From Vicia villosa (taxonomy: Eukaryota > Streptophyta > Magnoliopsida > Fabales > Fabaceae): a stretch of 64,000 nucleotides of DNA. This document shows, one piece after another, positions 37,581 through 50,227 of this stretch (position 1 is the stretch's first letter; every line of letters starts with the position of its first letter). The position numbers and the translations under genes were made by a program. Under the pieces are notes generated by a model. It saw only the letters and a program-made list of their open reading frames with translations. It made no database searches and was not told the DNA's origin. Location: NCBI RefSeq assembly GCF_029867415.1, contig NC_081185.1:120321987-120385986 (forward strand), read 5' to 3'.

Positions 37581-39397
37581 GCACCAGGTGACACTATAAT
37601 TTTGCTATCTATGACCATCAAGTCGAAAATAGCGTCGCACTTGGTCACGTCGAAGGTATATGTTCTCTTAGGGAACTTGTCATTTTTATTTGGTTCGATG
37701 GGATTTTTCCATTTGACGGTGTGAGTAATTAACATACATAAGGTGACCCTTGTTTTAGCTCGTCCAAATTAACCTCATTTTCGTCGACACCACTGACTTC
37801 GACTCAGATTCTTGATCATTTTCATCTATGTTAACGTAGGCTACCTTTTCTTTTCTACTATTTTTATTCGCCCTAACCTTTTCTGACTTCAGGCATTCCA
37901 CCTATTGAATCCTATCTGTCAATTGGGCCATATCTCTCAGACCTTGGGTGTCCAATTTCTTCCTGGTACAATAATCCAAACCCTCGGCATCCATTTCGAC
38001 TAACTCATGCTCAGACACTTGCGTAAAACATCTTGTCTTTAGGTGTCAGAATCTATTCAAATAATCATCTATTGGCTCAGTAAACTAGTACTTAACTGAT
38101 CTTCGACTGCCCTATGAAAAATTGTTCATGGAAAAACCTTTCCAACCGAGTCCAATCATGGATAACGTTCGCTGGGAGTGTCGTGAACCAAGTGAAAGTG
38201 CTCTTCATAACAGAATTAGGAAAATACCTCATTCTCAAGTGTTTATTATTGGAAATATCTCCAGCCTCGGTCAAATACCTCTCTATATGTTTGACTGTAG
38301 ACTAACTAGTATCGCCAAAAAACTTAGTAAACTTCAGGACTTTCCATCCCCTGGGAAGTTCAGTTTGTATGACTTATTCGGACAATGGGGAGACATAGTT
38401 TGGCATGAAAAGGCCTACATTGATTCCATTTTGTGCCATGATTCTTTAAATCATGGCATCCAGATTATGCTCTCCTGCCAAATTGTCTTGTCGAACATGG
38501 TGAACCACTTCGTGTGCTTCTTGGCCTTGATTGACCAACTCAACTCGCAGGTGTTTGACTTCTCTAAGTACTGTTTGTTTGACCACTCGGGGGGTGAACT
38601 GTTCCCCTGGATTAACCTCGATCGCCTCGGGCACAAAATGATGTCCCTGATTAAACTACTCCTTTGTTTTAAACAGGCATAATTGGTTGTGGTTGTATGT
38701 TAGGTCAAACTCGCGCTTGAGAAACGCCAAAGAAATTCCCAATTCGAGCCATCGGTGCTTCCAGTTGTTGACTAGTCTGATTCGTGTACTGAATTAGAGG
38801 AATAAAAGTTGTACCCATCTATCGGAAGCATATTAACCATATCGTGGTTGCTTTCGTCCAATTGTTGTCCTAACGCCGCTACAGAATTATTGGTGAAAGT
38901 CGAATTGCCTGGGAAGAAAGACCCATTCCTGTAGACATAAAAGTTCGACCTAAGTTGTTAACGGTCGAGCCCGACCCTTGTAAAGGAGAAAAAGTGGTAG
39001 TCGCCTGGTCAGCAAATGTCAAAGGGTTGTTATACAGGTATGCCAATATTGATGTTGGCATACCATAAGGTTGTTCTTGTCCATTTAAAGGTATCATGAA
39101 ATTGGGCATGAAGGGTATAAAATCACTAGCCGATGACGACTTGGGGGTTACAAGATGGCTCTTTGTGGTCGTTGGGAACAATTTCGCCCCACTTTGTGTT
39201 GTCAACAAAATATCCGTTGTATTGTCTATGGAAGCGACTGCATCAGTCGAATTCGCAGCGACAGTGCCTTCCCCAGTTGTATTAGTTGGTTGTTCTCCAT
39301 TGTTGTTATTTCTTGGATTTACCATCCTAGTATACTTTCTTTTTGTTCTATTAGGGTAATCTTTCAAAATTATTCCACTCCTCAACCTCATGCACAA
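37581..39397 (-). pseudogene. Ty3/gypsy (Tat-like) gag remnant
   Basis: A 172-codon frame from 39397 begins with an MRLRSG block, then a Thr/Asn-rich region, and is the gag N terminus. About 38274-38092 encodes a retrotransposon gag core (LRMRYFP, AFTWF-like FTWFTTLP, RFFHEQFF). About 37735-37590 encodes the following PKRTYTFDVTKCD region. The pieces are in different frames and separated by stops, so it is dead. Its continuation lies at 27790-28339, beyond the inserted hAT. Confidence 0.75.
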
Positions 39398-40310
39398 TAA
39401 GACTCATAAGTTTTAAGAACGGGGAACTTTTCTATGCAAACTAAAAAGAAAAAATAACTTTGACATAAGGGTTCCACTGGGCGTGACAATTTTTTTACCC
39501 TGAATTTTGGTAAATAATCTTTAGTCTCTTTATTAAAGGTTACTAGGGAATCCTAGGACATAGTGCCAAAGTCTTATCAATTTTATGTTTATTTGTGGTG
39601 ATGTATATATTCAATTTGATTAAAAACGTTGACCGAAACTTAAGTCTTAAGACCAAACTGATTGGAAAGTATAAAGTAAAGAAAAAGGGTAAAATATTGA
39701 CAAAGGAATTAAGAAAGAAAAACTTTAAATTTGAAGTAAAAGTAAATTAGCTTGAAATTTATAATATGAAACACATACATACATTTTCTAAATAACACTC
39801 TTTTTTCTCTTTGGCTTAGGTATTTTGAGTGTCTTAAGAAATGTAACAAATGTGGACCCCTCAAACTGAAAACAAAAGCTACTTATATAGAGATCCAAAA
39901 ATAACCGTCTATAACGGCCGACTAAGAAAATTTTGCCACGTCTTTTAATTCATGCAACATTTCGTCCCACAAGCCTCCACGTGTCTCTGAAAAAATCGTT
40001 TGTCCTTATCCTCTGAAGCTTATCTCGACTAGTATTCAAAGCAATAATAGAACTCAAAAACTTTCTAAGTCCTTAGAACTGCATGACTTCGACTATCCAA
40101 TAAGAAGATCCGACAAAGAACCATGGGCATTATACTTCGACGAACCCAACTAAACGCAACAAACTTCCAGGCCGACCAAGACTGCTTTGATCGACAACAT
40201 AGGCATCCATACCTCTACTTTCAAGATACTGACCCTTATGCCTTGTCTTACATATGTGTCAAAAATTCCAAGGTAACAGTATCTGGAATAAATATTTTTA
40301 AATAGCTAAA
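39398..40310 (-). mobile_element. 5' leader and LTR of the gypsy element (minus strand)
   Basis: Minus-strand 39495-39400 holds AATTGTCACGCCCAGTGGAAC followed by the leader up to the gag start. The same leader occurs on the plus strand at 60580-60690, so both are one family. Further upstream the minus strand has a CTATATAAGTAG TATA-like block near 39885, as expected in an LTR. The outer LTR edge near 40310 is uncertain. Confidence 0.5.
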
Positions 40311-43300
40311 AATGCATTCATGTGTGTTTTTGGAGATGCATCTCCGAATACACCCCATAAAATTTTTACAGATGCATCTCCAGACCAATTTTTGGAAAAA
40401 AATTGGGTGACACATTGATTTACGAAGGATGATGTGATTTAATATGCGTGTGAAGATGCATCTCTAAAACACCTGAGGGCTATTTCAAGTTTTTAGAGGT
40501 GCGAGTCCACCCTAAGGGTGTAAAAAAATTCTCTAAGATTATTAGATCTGAGCTAATGGCCTATCTTCCTTCAGGTTTTAAAGCCCAATCAAAAAAGAAA
40601 GTATTATTGAAGTGTTGTGGAAACTCAAAAGGGTAATTTATTTTTCCACCTATATACCTTCTCACAAAGCCTTGGTGAAAATCCAAAAATGTCCCTAGAG
40701 TTTTGAGGTGCATATCCAGAAGAATCCATTTCCCACAAAATTGAATGCAAAAGAGTGAGTCACTCCTATTATACTTAATTTTAGTTCGAAGTTGCATCTC
40801 CAAACGTGTATTTGGTATTTTTTTTGAGGTGCATCTCCAAATACACCCCCTTAGTATCTAAAATACAAACGCTTAATTCTTGATTTCCCCTCACTTTTCG
40901 AAAACGTAATTCAAAGATGCATCTTTGAATGTGTTTTAGGGTTTGTTTACATATGCATCTAGAATTAAACCTTGTTTTCAATATACTCCTTTTCATATTC
41001 TGAATTAACCATTGTTGCCTGAACAACAGAGTCGCCACCAAAATTTATTTATCCCAGGAGGGAAGGAAAAATATCGAGAAAACCCAGAAGAAAGAAAGGA
41101 TAAGAAAAGGTCTTATGACCAAAGATCGGGTAACGAAGTCGATTACGCAAAGGGAAGGTACTAGATCCCCTCACGTCTATGGTATTCCACAGGATCCACT
41201 CTCGCTTGTTATAATCTAAGGGTGTGTTATGAGTCTAAAGCTTAATGCTAAAAGGGAATTCATACAAAAGATAAGGAAATTACGGGGATAAGAAGGAATA
41301 TTTACAGTGTGTGCTCGCTTAGGCCCTACGACCTAATGCCTACGTATCCCTTTTGAGGAATCAGAGCGGCGTAGTCCAGCTCAATATTTTTGGGTTGTTT
41401 GTGTTTTTTAATGGACGAAGTTACATATGCATTCTAACATTAGGATAGTTGCTCGCTGTATGGAGTCTTATGTGTTACCTGTCTACGATCTAAAGGAAGT
41501 AACATGTCTGTTTAAGGGAAAGAAATCCCTGAAGGCGAGAGAGAAGAGAATTATTTGTTGAGTGCTTTGTCGTAGATAATGATAAATGGATCCCAATGTA
41601 AGGACACTCACCCTTCTCTACCTTTTAAGGATTTGGAGACATGAATCATACAAAAGACTATGAATGAGAGAAGAACAAGGTAGGGAATGGTCCCGCTCAT
41701 TCTTTCTCGTTGCTTAAGGCTCGTGTTAGTATAATTCTTGTCATTATTTGTTATGTATTTTAGGAAGATTTGTTGTGTGTTTTTTATGGGAGGAATTTGT
41801 GATTAGAACAATACAAAAGACTATGAATAGGAGAAGAGTAAGTTATGGAATGTACCCGCTCGCTCTTTCCATTACTTAAGGCTCGTGGTAGTGTGGTTCT
41901 AATCGTTACTAGTCAAGTGTTTTGAAAGTTGAAAAGAAAAGGAAGAATGAAAATGAAGGGAATGACTATCCTATTGTTACCATGTTATGGTTTGAGTTCT
42001 AAGTTCTATTTAATTCAATTTAATTGGGAGATTAAGATTGAATCAATAACCCTAAGGGAGCATGCAAGTGGGGAAACAACAAATAGAATCAAGGAAATCA
42101 TACAAGCATGTAACAATGAAAGGAAAATATCAAAACAAAACCCTAAGTCAACAAAAAGTCAAAACAATAAATAAGGGTATTTTGGTCATTTTAAAAAGGG
42201 AAATCTAGAATAAAATCTAAAACCTTAAAAATATGGAAATAATTATGACATGGAATTTTGTATTTTTTTTATTTATCAAGGAAATAGAGTTAAATGAAAT
42301 GTAGAATTAAAAACAAAATATTAACATTTTTAATCATTTTTTGATGGTTTATTAATTAAAAGAAAGTCTAAAAATATCGAAATAAAATCAAGAAAATCAA
42401 AATTAACATTTTAAAATTTTATTGGATATTAAAAGTATTTTTGTCATTTTTTATTGAATTTAAAACTATTTAAATGAAACTAAAATCAAAATATTAAAAG
42501 AAAAAGAAAATAATGAAAACATAATGGGCCAAGGGAGTGCAACATAGATTTTTGGATAACTAGGCTTCGGTTCAAATGAAGAATGAGCCAAAAAATGGGA
42601 AGTGTGGATAGCCAAATGCGATAGGGCCCAACCAAAAAAAACATATTATTCATTTTTTGATTTTAAAATTATTAAAATAATATAAAAAGAAAAATAGGTG
42701 GACCAATCAGATCATGACAACGCAATAATTCAAATTCAAATAACTGAAAAAAATGCGCGCCTCCTCTCTCCGGTGACGCCTTCTTCTCCGACCACCACCT
42801 CCACCACTAATGGTGGAGGAATTTTCTAGAAATGAAAAGTGTGAATATCATCGTCATCGTCTCATCACGCTGATCATGAATATGACTTTAGTTTCTACAG
42901 ATTCTTTCTCCAACTCACGGATAAAAGCAAAACTCTCAAGAACCCTAAATTTTGAATTTAAAATTAAATGACATACACTCATGATAAATGGATACAAACT
43001 TAGGGTTAACAATTAGCACACAATTTTGTACAAGATAGCATCGAGTTTCATGTAAAACAATGATGAGTTCATGGAGTTAGGAGTTGAAGTTTACTTATCG
43101 ATCGGAGTTCATCTGATGTGTCTTTTGGCGTTTAAAGAAGAGATAATGATCCAATAAGCTTCAGATAAGACCGATGAAGAAGAATATGCACTTAGATTAG
43201 CTTAAATGTTCTTGAGTTGCTCCAACCAAGTTCAGTTGAATGATGAAGTCATGAGGATCGATTAGCTTGATTCAGGTGTTACACATGCGAAATGATGCTT

Positions 43301-45250
43301 GCAATAGTTCATATATTATGATCATGGAAATCCACACGGAAATGAAGAATATGAATTTAACTCCATTGATGAAGCTTGAATGTTCATATCTGGAATCTTG
43401 AGGAATTATGCTTGAATTTGTGTTACAGAAGCGTATTCAGATCATATTGATCATGGTGAAGTGAAGAAAATTGCAAGAGAATGAGTGTGAAGCTTAATTC
43501 GAAGAGAGAGAATTTTTGGTGAATTTTGGGGAACTATGGCCAATCTGAGATTTGGAGGTAAATGAGGCTTATAAATAGGTTGAGAAACTTGCAAGAGAAT
43601 TTTGGATGTGGTTTGGATCCTTAGCTGAGGCTTGGAACTCGGTTTGGAGTTTGTTAGTTTTTCAAGTGTACTTAAAAGAAGGTTTAAAACTTAGCTTGGG
43701 ATCCAAGACAAGGGGGTTGGAATGAGGCTAGGAGAGTGTTCAACAAGTTTTTTTATGATGTGTAGAAGTGAATTGGCGCATGTAGCATGATCTGAAATCA
43801 GTTTTGTGCAAATGTCAATTTCAAGTGCCAAGTTATGATTCATGATTTCTTGGTTTGCAAGCAATCTGAATGGTGTTTTTGAGGCTGAAGGAGTGTTAAT
43901 TTGAAGTTGCAATGTGAAGGAAAGTTGTAGAGGGAGTGAAAATGACAAAGATTGCTTTTGGACACTTTTTCATTTGAGTTGGTTTTGAGGCCTAAAATTA
44001 GGTTTGAACATAGGCTGAAATTAGTTTTTGAACATGTCATGATACTTATAAATATTTTTCACCTTTTTCAAACTTTGCCCTTTTTACAAGTCATCTTGAT
44101 TTTTGTGATTTCACTTAATAAATCTTGATCAAACTTCATATCATCATGAGAAATGACTTGAAATGTTCATGTTGACCAAGAAAAGTCCACAGTTGACTTT
44201 GGTTGATTGTTGACTTTTTGCCTATTGAACCCAATTTCATCCTTTGATCAATTGAAATCTCTTGAAAATATTTGGGGAGCTCAATGATGTATTCATATAT
44301 GCCTTGAATCATGTATTGACCAATGAAACCAAGTTTTGCTCAAAAAGTCAACCACAAGTTGACTTTGACCAAAACCCTAATTCTTGTGTCATTTTAATGG
44401 GAGCTTGTGATTAAGCTTGAAACAAAAATCTCCTTGAGCTCTTGATGAAACATTGTATTTGGGAAGATCTTGAGAAATGAGGATGATTGGGCACCTTTTT
44501 GCTTGATGACCTTGAATCGGAAGAAAATCCTGGCTTTAATCCTTGATCCTAATACCAAGTTATTGATCAATGAATGCATGATGTGTATGATGACCTAATG
44601 TAGGTATGCATATGAATGTGAAGCCTAAGCCAATTAGAAGCAAGATTAGGAGGGAAAATTTTGGGTTACAACAATATGTTGTCGATCTGTCAAAAATTAT
44701 GTGGATTACGAGAGAGGGCATGGAGCCTGAGATGTTTGAGAGAGGTGGCGATGATGCAGTTTCCCTAGCACGTTCCATTTTTACTGATGCACGGAATGCC
44801 TTGGGTTACCGGCGGCTGGGGAGGAGCTAGGGGTTAGGATTAGGCCTACGCATTAGGTTATGTTTTACTCATATTTTCCATACATTGAAAAATATGTTTG
44901 TAATATTTTAAAATGTTTTTTTAATTAATGCATTACCTTATTTTGAAATTTTAATGTTTGAATAAAAAATGGATTATGACACTATTAGACGGATTAAAAT
45001 GACTTTGTATTAAAAAAAATACAAACTTAGACAATAGTTCTATTCAAAATGCGTAAGTTTTCGAAGATGCATAAGTAAGAGTTTTCGAAGATGCATTTTT
45101 GGTTTCACCTCAAAAATATTCAAAGATGCATCTCCGAACCAAATTTTAGCAAAAATAATTCAGAATACATTCGAATATGAATCTCCAAATATTTCTGGGA
45201 GCAATTTTTAATTTTTCAGAGGAGTGAACCGCGTCATAAAGGATGAAAAA
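40311..45250. repeat. Repeat element with recurrent AGATGCATCT motifs, interrupted by a solo LTR
   Basis: Around 40330-40960 and again 45060-45190, blocks of the type GGAGATGCATCTCCGAA recur about ten times, several as the palindrome AGATGCATCT. The stretches lie on both sides of solo LTR 3, so they are two halves of one older element. A frame at about 44675-44830 (IMWITREGMEPEMFERGG...RRLGRS, then stop) looks protein-like and may be the C terminus of its transposase, but I do not recognise it. Ends are not defined. Confidence 0.45.
41013..44670 (-). mobile_element. Ogre/Tat-like solo LTR (copy 3)
   Basis: The 3,658-bp block starts TGTTGCCTGAACAAC and ends TTTTGGGTTACA. The flanks ACCAT (41008-41012) and ACAAT (44671-44675) match at 4/5. 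It contains AACAGAGTCGCCACC at the low end and a GTGTGCTCGC...TGCCTACGTAT block near 41310-41345, both shared with copy 1. In element orientation it starts TGTAACCCAAAATTTTCCC. No gag or pol is inside. Confidence 0.62.
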
Positions 45251-46640
45251 GAAATTGTCTTTTTTTTCATTATCAAAAATGTTTTTTTTATGTAAAAGGG
45301 AAAACAACCGTATTGCAAAGGACTAATTCCTCCAAACAAAAATATCATATGTCTCGAACAGGCCTCAGTGTTAACCAAAGTTTAATCATAAAATGTTTAA
45401 CAAGAACACTAATTAACTAATACTATATATTTAAACTGCACTAGTTATAACTTATAATGAACAAATATGTGTTTAAACTCCATTAGTGTTTTTTGGACAA
45501 GTCTAAACTGCATTAGTTATCTATATTATTATTATTATTATATCTTATTGTGTTAAAATAGCATGGCTCTAAAACCAATTTTAGCTAACAATATGGAGCC
45601 ATTAAAGATTAAACCCATCAAAATATATCACGGGACGTGATTAAAAAAAAATTAGCAGAATATGATAACTCTTGTTTTTTTTGGTTTTCGGTAACAACCT
45701 TGTAAGTTGTAACAATTGTTTTTATGTTTTCAGTAACAATCTAATAACGTAGTTAATAATAACGAATATATACTGCTTTTTAATCTATAAAAGCTGCCAT
45801 AAATGATGCATAAACAATGTTGCTTGTGCCACACTACACACCCACTAAAACGAACAATTAAAGACAAGAAGAAGAAGAAGAAAAAAAACGTGCAACGGTC
45901 CTCAAATACAGTTCGTGCAAATGAATACATAGATTTTATAACATAAGCATAGTTTTTATAAACTCCCAAGGTTGGTGAATTCACAAAGTTTTGAGACAAT
46001 TTTGATCTTTCGAATTAGTCGTTCTTAATGTTCATACCGAGTTTTCAATAAAAAGGTATAATTTTTATATATTGTATTAAGAGATTTCTTCCCGCTTAAT
46101 CAGAAGTTCTGAGTTCGAACTCAACTTTAAGCGTGCAGCCGTATTAAATTCTCTTGAAGGTGAATTTTGCTGTCTACTGTGGTTCTCCTAACTCGGGAGA
46201 TTAATTTTTACAATTATATATATCGAAAAATACCTAACTCAAAAGACTAATCTCTAAAATTACGTGTGCGCATGGGGAGAATTTTTCAGTTTAACCTAGA
46301 AAGTGATCCACATATGCTACTATACAATTGTTAAGTGAATTATAAGCTACACAAAGACGCTCTCTTTGGTGTATAGTTTCTCTTTTTTCTTTTACATTTA
46401 CATTTAACGACCCCACAATCTCAACGGCTCAAAATCCAACGTCTCCCAAACTATACATTTATTATATGTTACATTTACATTGCACCCTTCTTACAGGAAC
46501 CTCACACCTTTGTTTTCATTCATTCTATTCCCTAAACTAAACGCTTGTTCCATTTTTAGCCACACCGAATTTAGAACCAGACCAAAATCTAAGAAACACA
46601 ACAACATCGTTGAATTGAAAAAACATAAATAAGAAACTAC
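45251..46640. other. Intergenic DNA upstream of the RING gene
   Basis: AT-rich, without genes or clear elements. The last 300 bp become CA/CT-rich and probably hold the promoter of the RING gene. No single TATA box stands out. Confidence 0.4.
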
Positions 46641-47020
46641 CTTATTTTTGTGTGTGACTCATTCTTCGTATCTATTACGCTTTCATCTCTAATTATAGAC
46701 AAAGAAAACCGCAATGAGGTAATCTTCTTTTACTTATTTACCATTTATAATCTTTTAATCCATTCCTTTCTCTTTTGTTTCTTCTCCTCCTCTGTTTCAC
46801 ATTGCTCTGTTTTTTCTTTCTGTTCTGTGTTTTTTTTCCAACAAGATAAAAAAACATGTATTTCATGATGTTTTTCGTGAGGTTGCAATGTTTTCAATCT
46901 CTTTACCCTTTTATATGAAAAGGGTTGTTTGCATTTCAGGCTAAACTGAACCAAACCAAACAGAACCAAACCAAACGGACCGTCTTGAAAGTTTGAAGAA
47001 GACGAAGAAAAAGGCTAAGA
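46641..47020 (+). promoter_or_regulatory. Putative 5' leader with intron and tiny uORF of the RING gene
   Basis: A leader intron fits 46719-46939 (AG|GTAATC ... TTTGCATTTCAG|G) with a CT-rich interior. If it is removed, the ATG at 46713 reads ATG AGG CTA AAC TGA across the junction, a four-codon upstream frame ending at 46949, about 70 bases before the main start. This is predicted from sequence only. Confidence 0.5.
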
Positions 47021-50000
47021 ATGGCATCTCCTGGTGTTGAAATTGCGTCTTCTTCGCCGTTTGGTTGTGTTTTGAGAGATCGTAATCACCGCGATGGATA
47101 TAGAGAGAGTAGCAAAGTTAAGGCTACGCAAGGTGCTTTTCAAAGAAACATTAAGAACTTTGTTATGGATCATCTCAACACGTGCATTTCCATGTCTTCT
47201 GATTCTCAGACAACAAATGAAAACAACAATGAGGGTCAGATTAATAGTAACAAGAACAATGATGATGGTTCTTGTTGGGTTTCGAAACCTGGTAACAATC
47301 TTGCGAAGATTCGTTTGACAAGAAACAGTCCTAATGATATCATCAACAATAAAGAAGAATCGAGCTTGGCTTCGTTGATTAGCCCGAGGCATTCGCGGCT
47401 TCTTGATCGATGGGCAGCGAAGCAAGCTCGCGAGATGGTGTCGACGTTGGAGAATGAAGCTGAATTGTTGTCCATTGACAACACCAATGAGGAAATGCCT
47501 CTAAGGACAACTAGTTCTACTACCTCTGACGAATGCTCTTCGGAGATATCGAACCTTGGCGCGTCTTCGCTTGTTCAGATATGGGAAAAAAGGCTTAACC
47601 AACCGAGTGGTTCCAAATCCAATACTCCAATGGAGAAAACTAGTCCAAATGGTGGTACAAGTGCGACTTGCAACAATGAGAGTGTATTTGTTGGGGTGGA
47701 ACAACGAGGGTCGGAAATTGGAGAGTGTCTTGAAGGACAGTTATCAGGGAACGAAGAATCGTTTTCTTCGTTCCCTGATTGGGAGTCTGATAAAACAGGT
47801 GAACAAAGTAGGTGGTGTTCGTCAGGTGAACAAAGTAGGTGGTGTTCGTCAGAGAGTGATAGAGTCAGTGTTGCTGATATCATAAAGAAACTCACTGCTA
47901 CGAGCCAAACTCCAAGTTCATCTATATATTTCGACGCTGACAACGACAATGAAGGGTGTGGTGGTAATAGCAGCGTGGCATGTTCTCCTTGTAAGGAGTT
48001 TGCACCAGAACTTTCGGAACAAAGAGCTTTTCCTCAGGTGACTTGTTCGCCAAGAATTAGAGGGCGTCGAGCCTTCAATGATTTGTTTATGCAGTTGGAG
48101 AAAGATCGACATGGAGAGCTAAAGAACCTGGCCGAACGTGGAACGGTATCCAAGTTCACACAAAGAGGTCGCATTCAGGTAAAAAATAGACATCAAAAAC
48201 CTATTATCATGGCCTAAATTGCGGCCACAAACTCTTTTCTGAGTCATTTTATGTATGAATGCAGGCATTACTACGACTTAAATCAACTTCGTCTGAAGTA
48301 AGCAAACAAGTACAATCACAGGGATCTGCAATTATGCAACTAAGGTTTGATCATGTCAATACAAATGTCAATTTTTTATAGAGACATCTCTAATTAATTC
48401 TCTTATTCCTGTTCGTTTCTACTTTTCTGGTATTTGTTTCAATAAGATGAAAACTAAAACATTCATTATAAGTAAGGATAGTGAAGCACTTCAATCATTA
48501 TATAATGCAGGGAAAAATTTGTTAATGGTGTGGAACAAAGAAGTACAGTCCAGGCAGAAGTAGCGAACATACGAAAACCTTGCAAGGAGATAGTAGACAA
48601 CATCGCACAACTAGAAAACTCTTCCACCACTGATCAACTCAGCAAAGATGCAAGCAACGAGATTGCTCATGGAACTACGAGTCACGCCATGGAATCGATA
48701 CACAAGTCGGTGTCTCTTACTAGAGAAGAAGATCAGCCAAGTTCAAATATCAAATCTCAAGAAACATGTTTTGAGCCTCAACATGATTATGCAAAGGAAA
48801 CTTATGAGGCAGCTACGTCGGTGACTGATTCAAATGTTAATGAGAAAGAGGAAGAGGAAATTAGCCAGCAATATTATGAAACCGGTTATGATTGTGCAGA
48901 AGAAGAGGAGGGAAGTAACCAGAACTATGCTGAAAGCAATTGTGAAGAGAACTATGATGGAAGTAGTTATGACTGGTTCAGCGAAATTTCTCGGCCGAGA
49001 AGCTATTGGGAAGAGCGAAGGCAAGCTTGGTATAAAGAGATGCAAGAAACTGGTTCTCCAAATGACGATATACAAGTGCTTCTTCAAAGGTATATACTTC
49101 TTTTGTTAGCTAGAGTTGAGCATGATAATTAGATTGAGAATTGGTCATAGACTCACAAGAAAATGATTATATTTATGTTTGCAGAAGGACAGTATCGAAT
49201 TTCCTTTCGAGTGACTTCCGAGAAAAAATGGATAGATTGATGCAATCTCATAAGGGAACACAAACACATTTAGTCGCTAGTCAAGACGATGAGATAGACA
49301 ACGAAGCGTTGATGGCGTTTTTCAAAGAACACCTGCAACCTGAAAGAACTCCTCGAGAGAATGAAATAGAGAAAACGGAAGACGAAGAAGAGGAAACAGT
49401 AAACGAGGAAGATGAAGAAGAAGAAGAGGAAGAGAAGCAAGATGAGAAAGAGCATGAAGAGGAGCAAGGAGGGGAGAGCTTGGTAAGTGATTCGTATCAT
49501 GAAGTCGGAGACTACTCAAATCAATCCTCAGCATGGAGTTTTAGAGACAATGAAGCCGGTGATGATTTCGATAGAGTTGCGTCTACATCTTCACAACAAC
49601 CTGATCAATCTCCGCCTTTCTATCATGACAATACTCGGCGAAACTCCCCGCCAATCAATCATCATTCAATTGTGAGCTTATCATTCAACTGTTACCTTGA
49701 GATAGGTTTTAGTCCAATCCAAGGATTGTATATCTAACTAAATATACAAAATGGTTTTGATGATTACAGGAAATGGAAATCATATACGATATGAGAGGAC
49801 ACATGGAGCAACTTTATCAAGAAATGTCTGAACTAAGGAAATCAATAAAGAGTTGCATGGATATGCAGATGCAGATGCAATCACAGGAAAAGAAATCACA
49901 TAACAAAGCTGGTAAAAAAGGAAACTGCTGCATTTGCAATGAGGTGAAAGCTGACTCAGTTTTTTACAGGTATGTAATATTTATAATACATATTATCACA

Positions 50001-50227
50001 GTCGTCTCAAGTTTTTAGAAACCCTCCGTAGGTTATCCGCAATTTAACCATTGCAAAACAAATACAGACCCTATTTAAACGTGATTTAACTGTGACAATA
50101 TTTTATCAGGTGTGGACACATGTGTGCATGTTTGAAGTGTGCCAATGAGCTACAATGGAAGAATGGAAAATGTCCAATATGTCGGGCTAATATAGACGAT
50201 GTTGTTCGAGTGCAGGTTGATGTTTAG
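47021..50227 (+). CDS. RING-HC finger protein (EDA18/At5g04460-like), probable E3 ubiquitin ligase
   Basis: Six exons fit with GT..AG introns and kept frame: 47021-48178, 48265-48344, 48511-49089, 49185-49671, 49770-49969, 50110-50227, giving 873 residues. The start follows AAGGCTAAGA, and the N terminus ([20 protein letters not shown]) is the conserved start I recall for this plant family. The long middle is polar, Ser/Asn-rich and probably disordered. Exon 4 has a strongly acidic Glu-rich stretch (about residues 800 bp into the 3' half, coded at 49360-49480). Exon 5 predicts a short coiled coil ([18 protein letters not shown]). The C-terminal RING-HC has C821/C824, C836/H838, C842/C845, C856/C859, all C3HC4 ligands. 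RING proteins of this layout are expected to bind E2 enzymes; the substrate is unknown. Exon 1 carries a perfect 27-bp tandem repeat. Confidence 0.88.
47798..47851 (+). repeat. In-frame 27-bp tandem repeat in RING gene exon 1
   Basis: Units 47798-47824 and 47825-47851 are identical and encode GEQSRWCSS twice. The repeat keeps frame, so copy number could vary without breaking the protein. Confidence 0.95.

Noticed and set aside
38122..38682. 186-codon plus-strand frame
   Set aside because: It is antisense to the gypsy gag core on the minus strand, which carries recognisable gag motifs.
46105..46130. B-box-like GAGTTCGAACTCA suggesting a SINE
   Set aside because: No A-box at proper spacing, no terminal tail and no target duplication could be found.
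47575..47949. 124-codon antisense frame in RING gene exon 1
   Set aside because: It is the reverse-strand shadow of a well-supported coding exon; the sense strand has continuous frame and matching splice sites.
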